NCBI GenBank assembly: GCA_016844425.1
Contig: JAERML010000221.1
Coordinates: 1-5,143 of the forward strand
Length of the DNA: 5,143 bases
From: Bacteroidota bacterium
Lineage (GTDB): Bacteria; Bacteroidota; UBA10030; UBA6906
Direction of reading: 5' to 3'
Made by a program: the position numbers and the translations under genes. Of this stretch, positions 1 to 5,143 are shown piece by piece; the stretch's first letter is position 1; the number at the start of each line of letters is the position of its first letter. The notes under the pieces were generated by a model, which had not been told where the DNA came from, made no database searches, and saw only the letters and a program-made list of their open reading frames with translations.

Positions 1-114
1 CACCCAAAAGGACTACATCTTTTTTTATTTTCAAGAGGGATACCATCCCACCTTGTTTCCCCATATATTCGTCGGGCGGGATCCATTCCGAAACTACCAC
101 AAGCATGCCATTTT

Positions 115-120
115 GAGGAG
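115..120 (+). promoter_or_regulatory. Ribosome binding site of the first radical SAM gene
   Basis: GAGGAG lies 8 bases upstream of the ATG at 129, a near-ideal Shine-Dalgarno sequence and spacing. It fixes the start of the 521-aa protein. The rest of 1-128 holds no gene I can support. It has a T-run near 20-27 and a short GGGAT-ACC-ATCCC hairpin at 37-49, but no convincing -35/-10 pair. Confidence 0.8.
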
Positions 121-128
121 AACGTTCC

Positions 129-1694
129 ATGAGGAAGTTGCACGTTGGCGTCATCGATCTTGTCAGTAAGGGTCCAACCCGCACATTGTGGTCGCGCGTC
201 ATGAATGCCAACCTTGCGAGCATCATGCCTCAAGTGATCGCTACGTGGTGTGAGGAGGAAGGGCACGAGGTGACGTTCGTGTGTTATACAGGTTTTGAGG
301 ATCTTGCGGCAGAGTTACCCGACACGGTCGATCTGGTATTCATCGGCGCGTTCACTGAAGCGGCACAACTTGCGTACGCGCTGAGCAATCAATTCCGATC
401 CAGGGGAGCAATCACCGTCATTGGTGGTCCCCACGCCCGTTGCTACCCGCAGGATGCGCAGTTGTACTTCGATTACGTGCTCGGCTTTACCGACAAATCC
501 ATCGTGAACGCAGTCTTGAATGATTGTGCCCCGCACCGGCCGATGGGCGTCTATCTCTCTGCCTCCGGCCAGCCGTCATCACTCCCCGGAGTGCGTGAAC
601 GCTGGAAGTTCATCGAGCCAACACTCCGCAAAGCACCGCTCATCAAGATGGTGCCGATGCTGGGAAGTCTGGGTTGTCCGTACCATTGCAGCTTCTGCAT
701 CGATTCTGTTGTGCCATATCAGCCTCTGGATTTCGACGTGGTCAAGGAGGACCTTACCTTTTTGTTGACAAAGTTCAAACGCCCACTGGTTGCCTTTCAC
801 GATCCGAATTTCGGCGTCCAGTTTGATAACTGCATGGACGCTATTGAAGAGGCCGTGCCCGCAGGTGCCGTCGACTTTGCTGCTGAAAGCAGCCTGTCGC
901 TTCTTTCCGAGCCCCACATGATCAGGATGAAGAGAAACGGCTTTAAAGCCCTCCTCCCCGGTGTCGAGTCGTGGTATGATATGGGTGAGAAGTCGCGCAC
1001 AGGGAGGTTGAGGGGGATCGATAAGGTGTTGGAGGTCTCCGCACACGTCAACATGATCCTCAAGTATGTTCCGTACGTTCAGGCCAATTTCGTGCTGGGG
1101 CTTGATGGAGATGAGGGAGCGGAGCCGTTCGAGCTGACAAAGCGGTTTGTGGATCTAACGCCTGGCGCGTTTCCCGGATATTCTCTCCTGTCCGCGTTCG
1201 GCCAGGCCGCGCCTCTCAATCTCGAATACCAGCGCCAGGGAAGGGTGATTCCTTTTCCCTTCCATTTTCTGAACAACAATGGCGCAATGAACCTTGAGCC
1301 AAGAAATTATTCCTGGTCGGGCTTCTACCAGCACGTCATTGATCTCACCCGGTACTCGTTTTCCCCCCGTGCGATCTTCAACAGGGCGAGGGCGACCAAT
1401 GCCTTCATCCCGAAATGGTTGAATGTGGTCCGGGCAGTCTCATCGGAAGGCTATGGCCGAATCAACTACTACACCGAAATCCTCCGGCGGCTCGACGCCG
1501 ACCCGCAGTTCCGCCCATTCTTCAAACAACTGACCACTGAAGTCCCGCAGTTTTACGTCGACCGCGTGCGGAAGGACCTCGGGCCAATGTGGGACTGGCT
1601 GCCGGAAGGTGCTCTCTATCATGATGCGAATGCGTACCTGAAGTCGGAAATCCAATCTGAGATGGAAGCGCACGAGGCGAGATTGGTTGTCTGA
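129..1694 (+). CDS. B12-binding-domain radical SAM protein (intact)
   Basis: The 521-aa protein has the two-domain layout of cobalamin-dependent (class B-like) radical SAM enzymes, which cleave S-adenosylmethionine at a [4Fe-4S] cluster and often methylate or rearrange unactivated carbons. Residues 1-150 form a Rossmann-like B12-binding region, with hydrophobic strands (VDLVFIGAF near 67-75) and a VIGGPHARCYP segment at 97-107. The classical DxHxxG cobalamin-ligand motif is not visible, as is common in this superfamily. The radical SAM core starts at GCPYHCSFC, with cluster ligands C183, C187 and C190. It continues with FHDPNFG (223-229), GVESW (278-282) and NFVLGLDGD (320-328). Residues 350-521 are a family-specific C-terminal region rich in aromatic residues. 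There is no signal peptide or membrane segment, so the protein is probably cytoplasmic. The ATG follows a strong Shine-Dalgarno sequence and the length fits a complete enzyme. The domain call is firm; the substrate is unknown and no gene symbol is justified. Confidence 0.93.
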   Translation: MRKLHVGVIDLVSKGPTRTLWSRVMNANLASIMPQVIATWCEEEGHEVTFVCYTGFEDLAAELPDTVDLVFIGAFTEAAQLAYALSNQFRSRGAITVIGGPHARCYPQDAQLYFDYVLGFTDKSIVNAVLNDCAPHRPMGVYLSASGQPSSLPGVRERWKFIEPTLRKAPLIKMVPMLGSLGCPYHCSFCIDSVVPYQPLDFDVVKEDLTFLLTKFKRPLVAFHDPNFGVQFDNCMDAIEEAVPAGAVDFAAESSLSLLSEPHMIRMKRNGFKALLPGVESWYDMGEKSRTGRLRGIDKVLEVSAHVNMILKYVPYVQANFVLGLDGDEGAEPFELTKRFVDLTPGAFPGYSLLSAFGQAAPLNLEYQRQGRVIPFPFHFLNNNGAMNLEPRNYSWSGFYQHVIDLTRYSFSPRAIFNRARATNAFIPKWLNVVRAVSSEGYGRINYYTEILRRLDADPQFRPFFKQLTTEVPQFYVDRVRKDLGPMWDWLPEGALYHDANAYLKSEIQSEMEAHEARLVV

Positions 1695-1732
1695 ACAACG
1701 GTTGACGGAGAGACAGATGCACTGTACGAATA

Positions 1733-1739
1733 GAAGGGA
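1733..1739 (+). promoter_or_regulatory. Possible ribosome binding site for the small HTH ORF
   Basis: GAAGGGA lies 8 bases before the GTG at 1748. It is the only start signal found for the small helix-turn-helix ORF, because its frame has no ATG between the upstream stop at 1703 and the HTH. A competing signal, GGAG at 1707-1710 before an ATG at 1716, opens a different frame that stops at 1766. Confidence 0.35.
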
Positions 1740-1747
1740 CAGAATTT

Positions 1748-1894
1748 GTGAAAGAAGCAACCCGTGATGACGCAGCGTCCGTTGGCCGATTCCTCGATAT
1801 AAATAAGAACGCAGTATGGGAGATCATCAAGGGGATGAAATACACAACCTCTGCCGACCTGGCGCTTGCCGTCCACAAGGCATTCTCCGTGTAG
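1748..1894 (+). CDS. Short XRE/HigA-like helix-turn-helix ORF, probably a remnant
   Basis: This 48-aa ORF starts at GTG. It reads VGRFLDINKNAVWEIIKG (residues 12-29) followed by TTSADLALAVHKAFSV (33-48). That pattern matches the HTH of XRE-family regulators of the HigA antitoxin type, in which a helix-turn-helix ending in a (L/I)xG turn is followed by a 'S-x-D/E-(M/L)-A-L-(R/A)-L-x-K-A-F' helix. HigA-type proteins are usually near 90-110 aa, with a further C-terminal 'xxxWLxLQ' segment that is absent here. No HigB-like toxin precedes it. It lies 53 bases after the first radical SAM gene and just ahead of that gene's terminator, so it could be co-transcribed. Its frame stays open upstream to 1706 (peptide CTVRIEGTEF before the GTG), so the original start may have been lost by a small frameshift. 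It is either a decayed antitoxin/regulator or a minimal functional HTH protein. The HTH resemblance is from memory of the family, not a search. Confidence 0.5.
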   Translation: MKEATRDDAASVGRFLDINKNAVWEIIKGMKYTTSADLALAVHKAFSV

Positions 1895-1928
1895 TTGCCC
1901 GAGCTTGGTAGACGCGATCCCAAACGCA

Positions 1929-1961
1929 AAACCCTGCCCCGTGAGCAGGGTTTGTTTTTTT
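1929..1961 (+). terminator. Strong Rho-independent terminator
   Basis: AAACCCTGC (1929-1937) pairs perfectly with GCAGGGTTT (1945-1953) around the 7-base loop CCCGTGA. After one G comes a run of seven T (1955-1961). The 9-bp stem plus T-tract is a textbook intrinsic terminator on the + strand. It ends transcription of the first radical SAM gene and the small HTH ORF, and separates them from the second radical SAM gene starting 84 bases later. Confidence 0.9.
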
Positions 1962-2031
1962 GCACCGAATTTCTGTTTTTGCATGTAACTACGATAAGCT
2001 GGAATAAGCGAAGTCCAATCAAGAACAGTAC

Positions 2032-2039
2032 AAGGAAAG
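2032..2039 (+). promoter_or_regulatory. Ribosome binding site of the second radical SAM gene
   Basis: AAGGAAAG precedes the ATG at 2045, with about 8 bases between AAGGA and the start. It decides in favour of this ATG over any codon in the open frame upstream, which runs back through the terminator. Between the terminator and this site, TTGCAT at 1979-1984 could be a weak -35, but no good -10 element is positioned behind it. Confidence 0.7.
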
Positions 2040-2044
2040 AAGCC

Positions 2045-3802
2045 ATGCAAGGGCTCTCCCAGGTCCACCATGTAGTGCCGTCCGATCCGGTGACCGCATG
2101 TGCGTTTGGTGTGCGCGAACTGGATGTGACGCTCATCCGCGCAACCAACTACACCGACGACGGATATCCGATCACCATGCGGGTCGGCGTCATCCGCAGC
2201 AACACCCTCACGCAGATGGGAACGCTGGCACGTGATCTTGTGAACTACCCTTTTTTCTCTGGCATATCACTCAAGGTCCGTCTGATCGATGAAGCAATTC
2301 AACGGGTGCCAACCAGGGAAATACTCAGGCGTTCCAGAGTCCCCGGGGTAAAGACAATCGTCCTGATCGTTGGTGTGCAAACGAACCAGTATCCCCGGGC
2401 ACAGGACATCGCCGCGTGGTTTCTGCCGCACGATATCCCCGTCATGATCGGCGGATTCCACGTAAGCGGCATGCTTGCCATGGTTGGCTTGACAGCCGAT
2501 CTCAGGGAAGCAATGACAAAGGGAATCACACTTGTTGCCGGTGAAGTAGAGGGTGGCCGGTTGCCGGCCATTGTGGAAGATGTCATCCGGGGAGAGGCGC
2601 AACCGCTCTACAACTTCTTAAATCCGACTGCCGACCTTTCCAACATCCCGACACCGCAACTTACAAAGGATGATCTGAAAGGGTTTGCCTCGCCGTACAG
2701 CACAATCGATACCGGACGGGGGTGTGTCTTCACATGCGATTTCTGCACTATTATCAACGTGCAGGGTCGGACGATGCGTTGTAGGGATCCGAAGCAGGTT
2801 GTCGATTTTGTTCGTCGCAGCTACCGCGACGCGGGTATTGCTCACTGTTTCTTCACGGACGACAACATCGCTCGCAACCCGCGATGGCGTGAGCTGTTTG
2901 CGGGGCTCATCCACCTGCGAGAACAAGAGAACATCCCTTTCACGTTCATGATGCAGAGCGATCTCGCGGCCCGGAAGATTCCGCCGGGGGATTTCTTTGT
3001 CCTCGCGGCACGGGCTGGCTGCAACCAGGTCTTCTTCGGTGTTGAAAGTGTGAACCGTGAGAACCTCCGTTCTCAAGGAAAATTCCAGAACCAGGTCTCG
3101 GAGTACGGAGATCTCGCAGCACATCTGCACTCGCTTGGCATCACCTGCCATGCGGGGTATATCCTCGGTCTGCCGTTCGACACGCCGGCAGGCATCAAGC
3201 GGGATATCGCCGAGCTCCAGCGGATCGGGTTTGATTCTGCGTCGTTCTATATTCTGTCTCCTCTTCCCGGCTCGAAGGACCACCAGCGATGGTGGCGGGA
3301 ACGCAGATGGATGGATAACGATTTCAACACCTACGATTCGGCGCACGTTGCCGTGGCACCGGAACGGATGACACGTGACGAGTTGATGGACGCGTACCGA
3401 AAAGCGTGGGACCAGTTCTACTCCACCGAGCATATGGTCGATGTGCTCAAACTCTGGCGGAACGATCGGAGCGGCTATTGGAACAGGCTCTTCTTCTTTG
3501 CAGCGTATCTCTATGCGTCAAGGATCGAGCGCTTGCACCCGATGAACTGCGGGTTCTGGACTGTAAGAAACCGGGCCGAGGTTCTGGACTGTAAGAAACC
3601 GGGCCGATCGACGATCAGGATTGCCGCGCGAGGCATTTGTTCCGTATTGGTGGGGGCGGCTGAAGACCATCCACTCGCGGCTGCGGGGGATCGTGAATCT
3701 CTTCTTCCGGCTCGAGGAAGTGTGGCTCAGGAGTCGACCGAAAACGAAGGTCGAGGAGGCTCTTCAGGAGCTGATCGCAAAGACAAGACAGGACATCACT
3801 GA
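2045..3802 (+). CDS. Second B12-binding-like radical SAM protein, frameshifted near its C-terminus
   Basis: As read, this is a 585-aa protein, but only residues 1-511 are authentic. Residues 28-60 (VTLIRATNYTDDGYPI..., then VGVIRSNTLTQ) resemble the N-terminal segment of a family of radical SAM proteins with a degenerate cobalamin-binding domain. This supports the ATG at 2045 over the internal ATG at 2177. The Rossmann-like region includes KTIVLIVGVQTNQ (103-115), MIGGFHVSG (134-142) and GEVEG (166-170). The radical SAM core has RGCVFTCDFC with cluster ligands C227, C231 and C234, then FFTDDNIARNP (269-279), FFGVESVN (330-337) and GYILGLPFDTP (371-381). The SAM-binding core is therefore complete. 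After residue 511 (about 3577) a 28-bp tandem duplication throws translation out of frame. The last 74 residues are low-complexity, Gly/Arg/Ser-rich sequence without family character, ending at a TGA at 3800-3802. The lost native C-terminus (about 154 residues) follows in another frame to 4070. The enzyme may be inactive, partly active, or switchable. Substrate unknown. Confidence 0.85.
   Translation: MQGLSQVHHVVPSDPVTACAFGVRELDVTLIRATNYTDDGYPITMRVGVIRSNTLTQMGTLARDLVNYPFFSGISLKVRLIDEAIQRVPTREILRRSRVPGVKTIVLIVGVQTNQYPRAQDIAAWFLPHDIPVMIGGFHVSGMLAMVGLTADLREAMTKGITLVAGEVEGGRLPAIVEDVIRGEAQPLYNFLNPTADLSNIPTPQLTKDDLKGFASPYSTIDTGRGCVFTCDFCTIINVQGRTMRCRDPKQVVDFVRRSYRDAGIAHCFFTDDNIARNPRWRELFAGLIHLREQENIPFTFMMQSDLAARKIPPGDFFVLAARAGCNQVFFGVESVNRENLRSQGKFQNQVSEYGDLAAHLHSLGITCHAGYILGLPFDTPAGIKRDIAELQRIGFDSASFYILSPLPGSKDHQRWWRERRWMDNDFNTYDSAHVAVAPERMTRDELMDAYRKAWDQFYSTEHMVDVLKLWRNDRSGYWNRLFFFAAYLYASRIERLHPMNCGFWTVRNRAEVLDCKKPGRSTIRIAARGICSVLVGAAEDHPLAAAGDRESLLPARGSVAQESTENEGRGGSSGADRKDKTGHH
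3552..3607 (+). repeat. Perfect 28-bp tandem duplication inside the second radical SAM gene
   Basis: Two identical, directly adjacent 28-bp units beginning GGTTCTGGACTG and ending CCGGGCCGA occupy 3552-3579 and 3580-3607. Because 28 is not a multiple of three, the second copy shifts the reading frame by +1. With one copy the frame runs without a stop from 2045 to 4070 and reads ...CGFWTVRNRADRRSGLPRE... across the junction, with RADRRSGLP resembling the DRR-x-G-(L/F)-P motif I recall in related proteins. With two copies the protein ends at 3802. No third or diverged copy is seen nearby, so the event looks recent. Confidence 0.97.
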
Positions 3803-4070
3803 CTGGCGGGATATCAAGGCAAAAGAACTCGTTATGCTCTACGAGAGGCTTCACGAGGAGATGCCGGAAGTCAAGGTTCCTTCTGTCATCAGCCTCTGGT
3901 TCAAGAAACATAACCCGTTTGCAGGCGCATACACGAGGGTGCACGCACAACGCGTCTGGCAACGTTGGTATCTTCATATTTGGAATCCGCTGAAGTGGGC
4001 CGAGGTGTGGCTGTTCGAGTGGGTGAATGGGGTGCGGTTCCTGACTCGCCTTCTCGTTGAGGGAAAGTGA
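3608..4070 (+). pseudogene. Displaced C-terminal part of the second radical SAM protein
   Basis: This is the continuation of the 2045 gene in the shifted frame. It is open from 3567, after a TAA at 3564-3566, to the TGA at 4068-4070. The peptide is protein-like: LPREAFVPYWWGRLKTIHSRLRG, then a Lys/Glu-rich helical stretch that could form a coiled coil (KTKVEEALQELIAKTRQDITDWRDIKAKELVMLYERL, residues split here over 3740-3857), then a Trp-rich tail with WQRWYLHIWNPLKW and WLFEWVNGVRFL. The Trp-rich amphipathic end might touch a membrane or a lipid-like substrate, which is inference only. The only start-like codon at the frame's beginning is TTG at 3621, in the middle of a motif and without a Shine-Dalgarno sequence, so independent translation is unlikely. 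Joined to the upstream part after deleting one 28-bp copy, it completes a 665-aa protein. Confidence 0.82.
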
Positions 4071-4341
4071 AGCTTTCTTCGTGGCGATCTTACCTACGAT
4101 GGAATCCATTCAACGTCAAGGGCTACGCACTGTGGGTAGTGTCTCAGTTTGACTGCTTCGAATACACAACAGTCACCCTGAGCGGAGTCGAAGGGTGACA
4201 AATGCACACAGAGCAGGTTTCGACTTCGCTCATGGGCTCCCGAGGTCGGGAGAGTCCTGGTCAGATACAAACTGTAAATGTACAAGCTCACTTTTTTCAA
4301 AATGGGAACAATCACACCGTCGCTAAACATTCCCCTATCCC
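4071..4341. other. Intergenic region without a gene
   Basis: Between the end of the second radical SAM gene and the regulator promoter I find no supported gene. The minus-strand frame 4348-4094 is open, but its peptide contains LSPFDSAQGD, the translated signature of the intergenic palindrome. No T-tailed terminator follows the stop at 4070. The main content is the inverted repeat pair at 4172-4232 and a small hairpin, CTCCCGA/TCGGGAG, at 4237-4252. TGACTG (4150-4155) and CAGTCA (4170-4175) form another short inverted repeat overlapping the palindrome. Confidence 0.7.
4172..4232. repeat. Intergenic palindromic repeat pair (REP-like, TGAGCGRAGTCGAA core)
   Basis: GTCACCCT (4172-4179) and AGGGTGAC (4192-4199) form a perfect 8-bp stem around GAGCGGAGTCGA. 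The core TGAGCGGAGTCGAA (4179-4192) recurs in inverted orientation as TTCGACTTCGCTCA (4219-4232), whose reverse complement TGAGCGAAGTCGAA matches at 13 of 14 positions. The two cores can pair with each other (13 of 14) over a 26-base loop, an alternative to the first hairpin. I know this core as a widely dispersed intergenic repeat in many bacterial genomes. Its mechanism of spread in this organism cannot be judged from one window. Confidence 0.8.
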
Positions 4342-4370
4342 TTGACAATTAGAATTACCTTCTCTATATT
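4342..4370 (+). promoter_or_regulatory. Strong sigma-70 type promoter for the response regulator
   Basis: A perfect -35 TTGACA (4342-4347) is separated by exactly 17 bases from TATATT (4365-4370), a -10 with five of six consensus bases. Transcription would start near 4377, giving an untranslated leader of about 77 bases before the ATG at 4454. It is the best promoter in the window and is flanked by AT-rich DNA. Confidence 0.85.
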
Positions 4371-4386
4371 TTTTTGCCAAGTCCTT

Positions 4387-4414
4387 GGAGTGTGTGCTGT
4401 CCGGACGGCACTCC
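4387..4414 (+). promoter_or_regulatory. Hairpin in the leader of the response regulator mRNA
   Basis: GGAGT (4387-4391) pairs with ACTCC (4410-4414), and inside it GCTGT (4396-4400) pairs with ACGGC (4405-4409, one G-U) around the loop CCGG. A 4-base bulge (4392-4395) interrupts the left arm. No T-run follows, so it is not a terminator. It could affect mRNA stability or translation, or at DNA level serve as an operator just downstream of the transcription start. Function is inferred only. Confidence 0.45.
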
Positions 4415-4436
4415 CTGCAAATTGACCAATAAAACT

Positions 4437-4454
4437 ATGATGATCCCGTCGTGA
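4437..4454 (+). other. Possible 5-codon leader ORF overlapping the regulator start
   Basis: ATG ATG ATC CCG TCG TGA encodes MMIPS. Its stop (4452-4454) shares one base with the regulator's ATG (4454-4456), a TGATG stop/start overlap typical of translational coupling. Neither start has a recognisable Shine-Dalgarno sequence (upstream is CAATAAAACT). An ORF this short can arise by chance. Confidence 0.25.
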
Positions 4455-5113
4455 TGAGCAAAATCCGAATCCTTCTGATTGAAGATAACCGCCTGTTGCG
4501 CGATGGTCTTGCCGCCATGATCAATGAGCAAGCAGATATGAAAGTTGTGGCAGCATCGGGAGGGAGTGAAAACACTGTACTCAAGGCACGCACCCTGAAA
4601 CCTCAGGTGATTCTTCTCGATTTCGGCTTGCGGAATCAAAACGGTTTGCGGGTAGTGGCCACGCTGACGAAGGAAACTCCAGAACTCAAGGTGATCGGAA
4701 TGGGTCTTATCCCTACGCAGTTGGACATCGTCGAGTTCGTGCAGGCAGGAGCATCGGGCTTCATTCTGAAGGATGCGACGGTCGAGGAATTTCTCACGAC
4801 CATACGATCGGTGGGCCATGGAAAAAAAATTATTCCACCCTCGCTGACCCACTCACTTTTTTCTCATGTTGTTGAGCACGCACTCAAGAAGGGAAATGGG
4901 CAACTGAACAAAGCAGTGGGAATGACGAAACGTGAGCGTGAAATCATAGCACTGATTGCCGATGCTCTAAGCAACAAGGAAATCGCCCATCGGCTCAACA
5001 TCGCGACATATACAGTCAAGAGTCATGTACATAATATTCTGGAAAAACTGGCATTGCACAGTCGCCTGCAGATAGCAAAGTATACGAGCGACGACGAGAC
5101 GTCTGCAACCTGA
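4454..5113 (+). CDS. NarL/LuxR-family response regulator with a noncanonical receiver
   Basis: This 219-aa cytoplasmic DNA-binding regulator is of standard NarL-family length. Residues 3-120 are a CheY-like receiver: acidic pocket E10/D11 (LLIEDNRLLRDGL), phospho-acceptor D56 in VILLDFGL, and conserved K106 in FILKDA. Two usual residues are missing. The Ser/Thr after strand 4 is replaced by Gly in VIGMGL (G84), and the Pro normally four residues after the Asp is Arg (R60). After a linker, residues 157-212 form a complete LuxR-type HTH: MTKREREIIALIADALSNKEIAHRLNI with recognition helix TYTVKSHVHNILEKL. Translation could also begin at the GTG one codon upstream (4451); the ATG is preferred. 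It has its own strong promoter and a hairpin-bearing leader. No histidine kinase is encoded in the window, so it is an orphan here, though a partner could lie beyond 5143. Its targets, including whether it controls the upstream genes, are unknown. Confidence 0.93.
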   Translation: MSKIRILLIEDNRLLRDGLAAMINEQADMKVVAASGGSENTVLKARTLKPQVILLDFGLRNQNGLRVVATLTKETPELKVIGMGLIPTQLDIVEFVQAGASGFILKDATVEEFLTTIRSVGHGKKIIPPSLTHSLFSHVVEHALKKGNGQLNKAVGMTKREREIIALIADALSNKEIAHRLNIATYTVKSHVHNILEKLALHSRLQIAKYTSDDETSAT

Positions 5114-5143
5114 TCGACACCGGTATTGCCTCCTCTTCCTGTT

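Noticed and set aside
37..49. GGGAT-ACC-ATCCC hairpin as a terminator
   Set aside because: The stem is only 5 bp and no T-run follows on either strand; the T-run near 20-27 lies on the wrong side.
1748..1894. The small ORF as a RiPP precursor peptide for the radical SAM enzymes
   Set aside because: Its sequence fits a helix-turn-helix far better. It has no Cys, no Gly-rich or repeated core, and no leader cleavage motif.
1895..2044. N-terminal extension of the second radical SAM gene
   Set aside because: The frame is open upstream but runs through the terminator hairpin and T-tract, and it lacks an upstream Shine-Dalgarno sequence. The ATG at 2045 has AAGGAAAG at good spacing.
1522..2148. 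Minus-strand open frame of 208 codons (and the overlapping 150-codon frame)
   Set aside because: It runs antisense through the end of gene 1, the HTH ORF, the intrinsic terminator and the start of gene 2. The peptide is Ser/Arg-rich without domain character.
2618..3433. Long minus-strand open frame (271 codons)
   Set aside because: It lies fully antisense to the conserved radical SAM core of the second enzyme. Its peptide shows no recognisable domain; it is a shadow of the real gene.
3578..3802. Last 74 residues of the 585-aa reading as a genuine domain
   Set aside because: They are Gly/Arg/Ser-rich and show no protein-family pattern. They begin exactly at the duplication, and the native-looking sequence continues in the other frame.
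3621..4070. Independent gene starting at TTG 3621
   Set aside because: The TTG sits inside a motif continuous with the upstream protein once one 28-bp unit is removed, and it has no ribosome binding site. It is better explained as the displaced C-terminus.
4094..4348. Minus-strand 84-codon frame in the intergenic region
   Set aside because: It contains LSPFDSAQGD, the typical translation of the intergenic palindromic repeat. It has no Shine-Dalgarno sequence, and its start would lie inside the + strand promoter.

Overview
This window comes from a bacterial chromosome of moderate GC content, a little over half G+C in the genes by eye. I cannot name the organism. Gene 1 and gene 2 have good Shine-Dalgarno sequences, and the last gene has a near-consensus sigma-70 type promoter. 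The intergenic palindrome with the core TGAGCGRAGTCGAA is a motif I associate with several environmental phyla, such as Bacteroidota/Chlorobiota relatives and Chloroflexi. An uncultured environmental bacterium is a reasonable guess and no more.

Layout, all real genes on the + strand. (1) 129-1694 is an intact 521-aa radical SAM protein with an N-terminal cobalamin-binding-like (Rossmann-type) domain and a CxxxCxxC cluster motif. (2) 1748-1894 is a 48-aa ORF that reads as a lone helix-turn-helix of the XRE/HigA antitoxin type, probably a remnant. A strong intrinsic terminator at 1929-1961 closes this unit. (3) 2045-4070 is a second, different B12-binding-like/radical SAM gene. It is broken by a perfect 28-bp tandem duplication (3552-3579 and 3580-3607). 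The duplication shifts the frame, so the protein as read ends at 3802 after 74 aberrant residues, while the true C-terminal half continues in another frame to 4070. Removing one copy restores a continuous 665-aa protein. (4) 4071-4453 is a gene-free region of about 380 bases with an inverted palindrome pair, a strong promoter (TTGACA-17-TATATT) and a structured leader. (5) 4454-5113 is a 219-aa NarL/LuxR-family response regulator whose receiver domain lacks two usually conserved residues. No partner histidine kinase lies in the window.

The two radical SAM proteins probably modify unactivated carbon positions in some metabolite, lipid or peptide. No substrate, precursor or accessory enzyme is visible, so the pathway is unknown. 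The terminator between them suggests separate transcription. The response regulator has its own promoter and may or may not be related to them. The best candidate for something new is the 28-bp duplication: it is a recent lesion, a reversible on/off switch, or an assembly error, and these alternatives can be tested.
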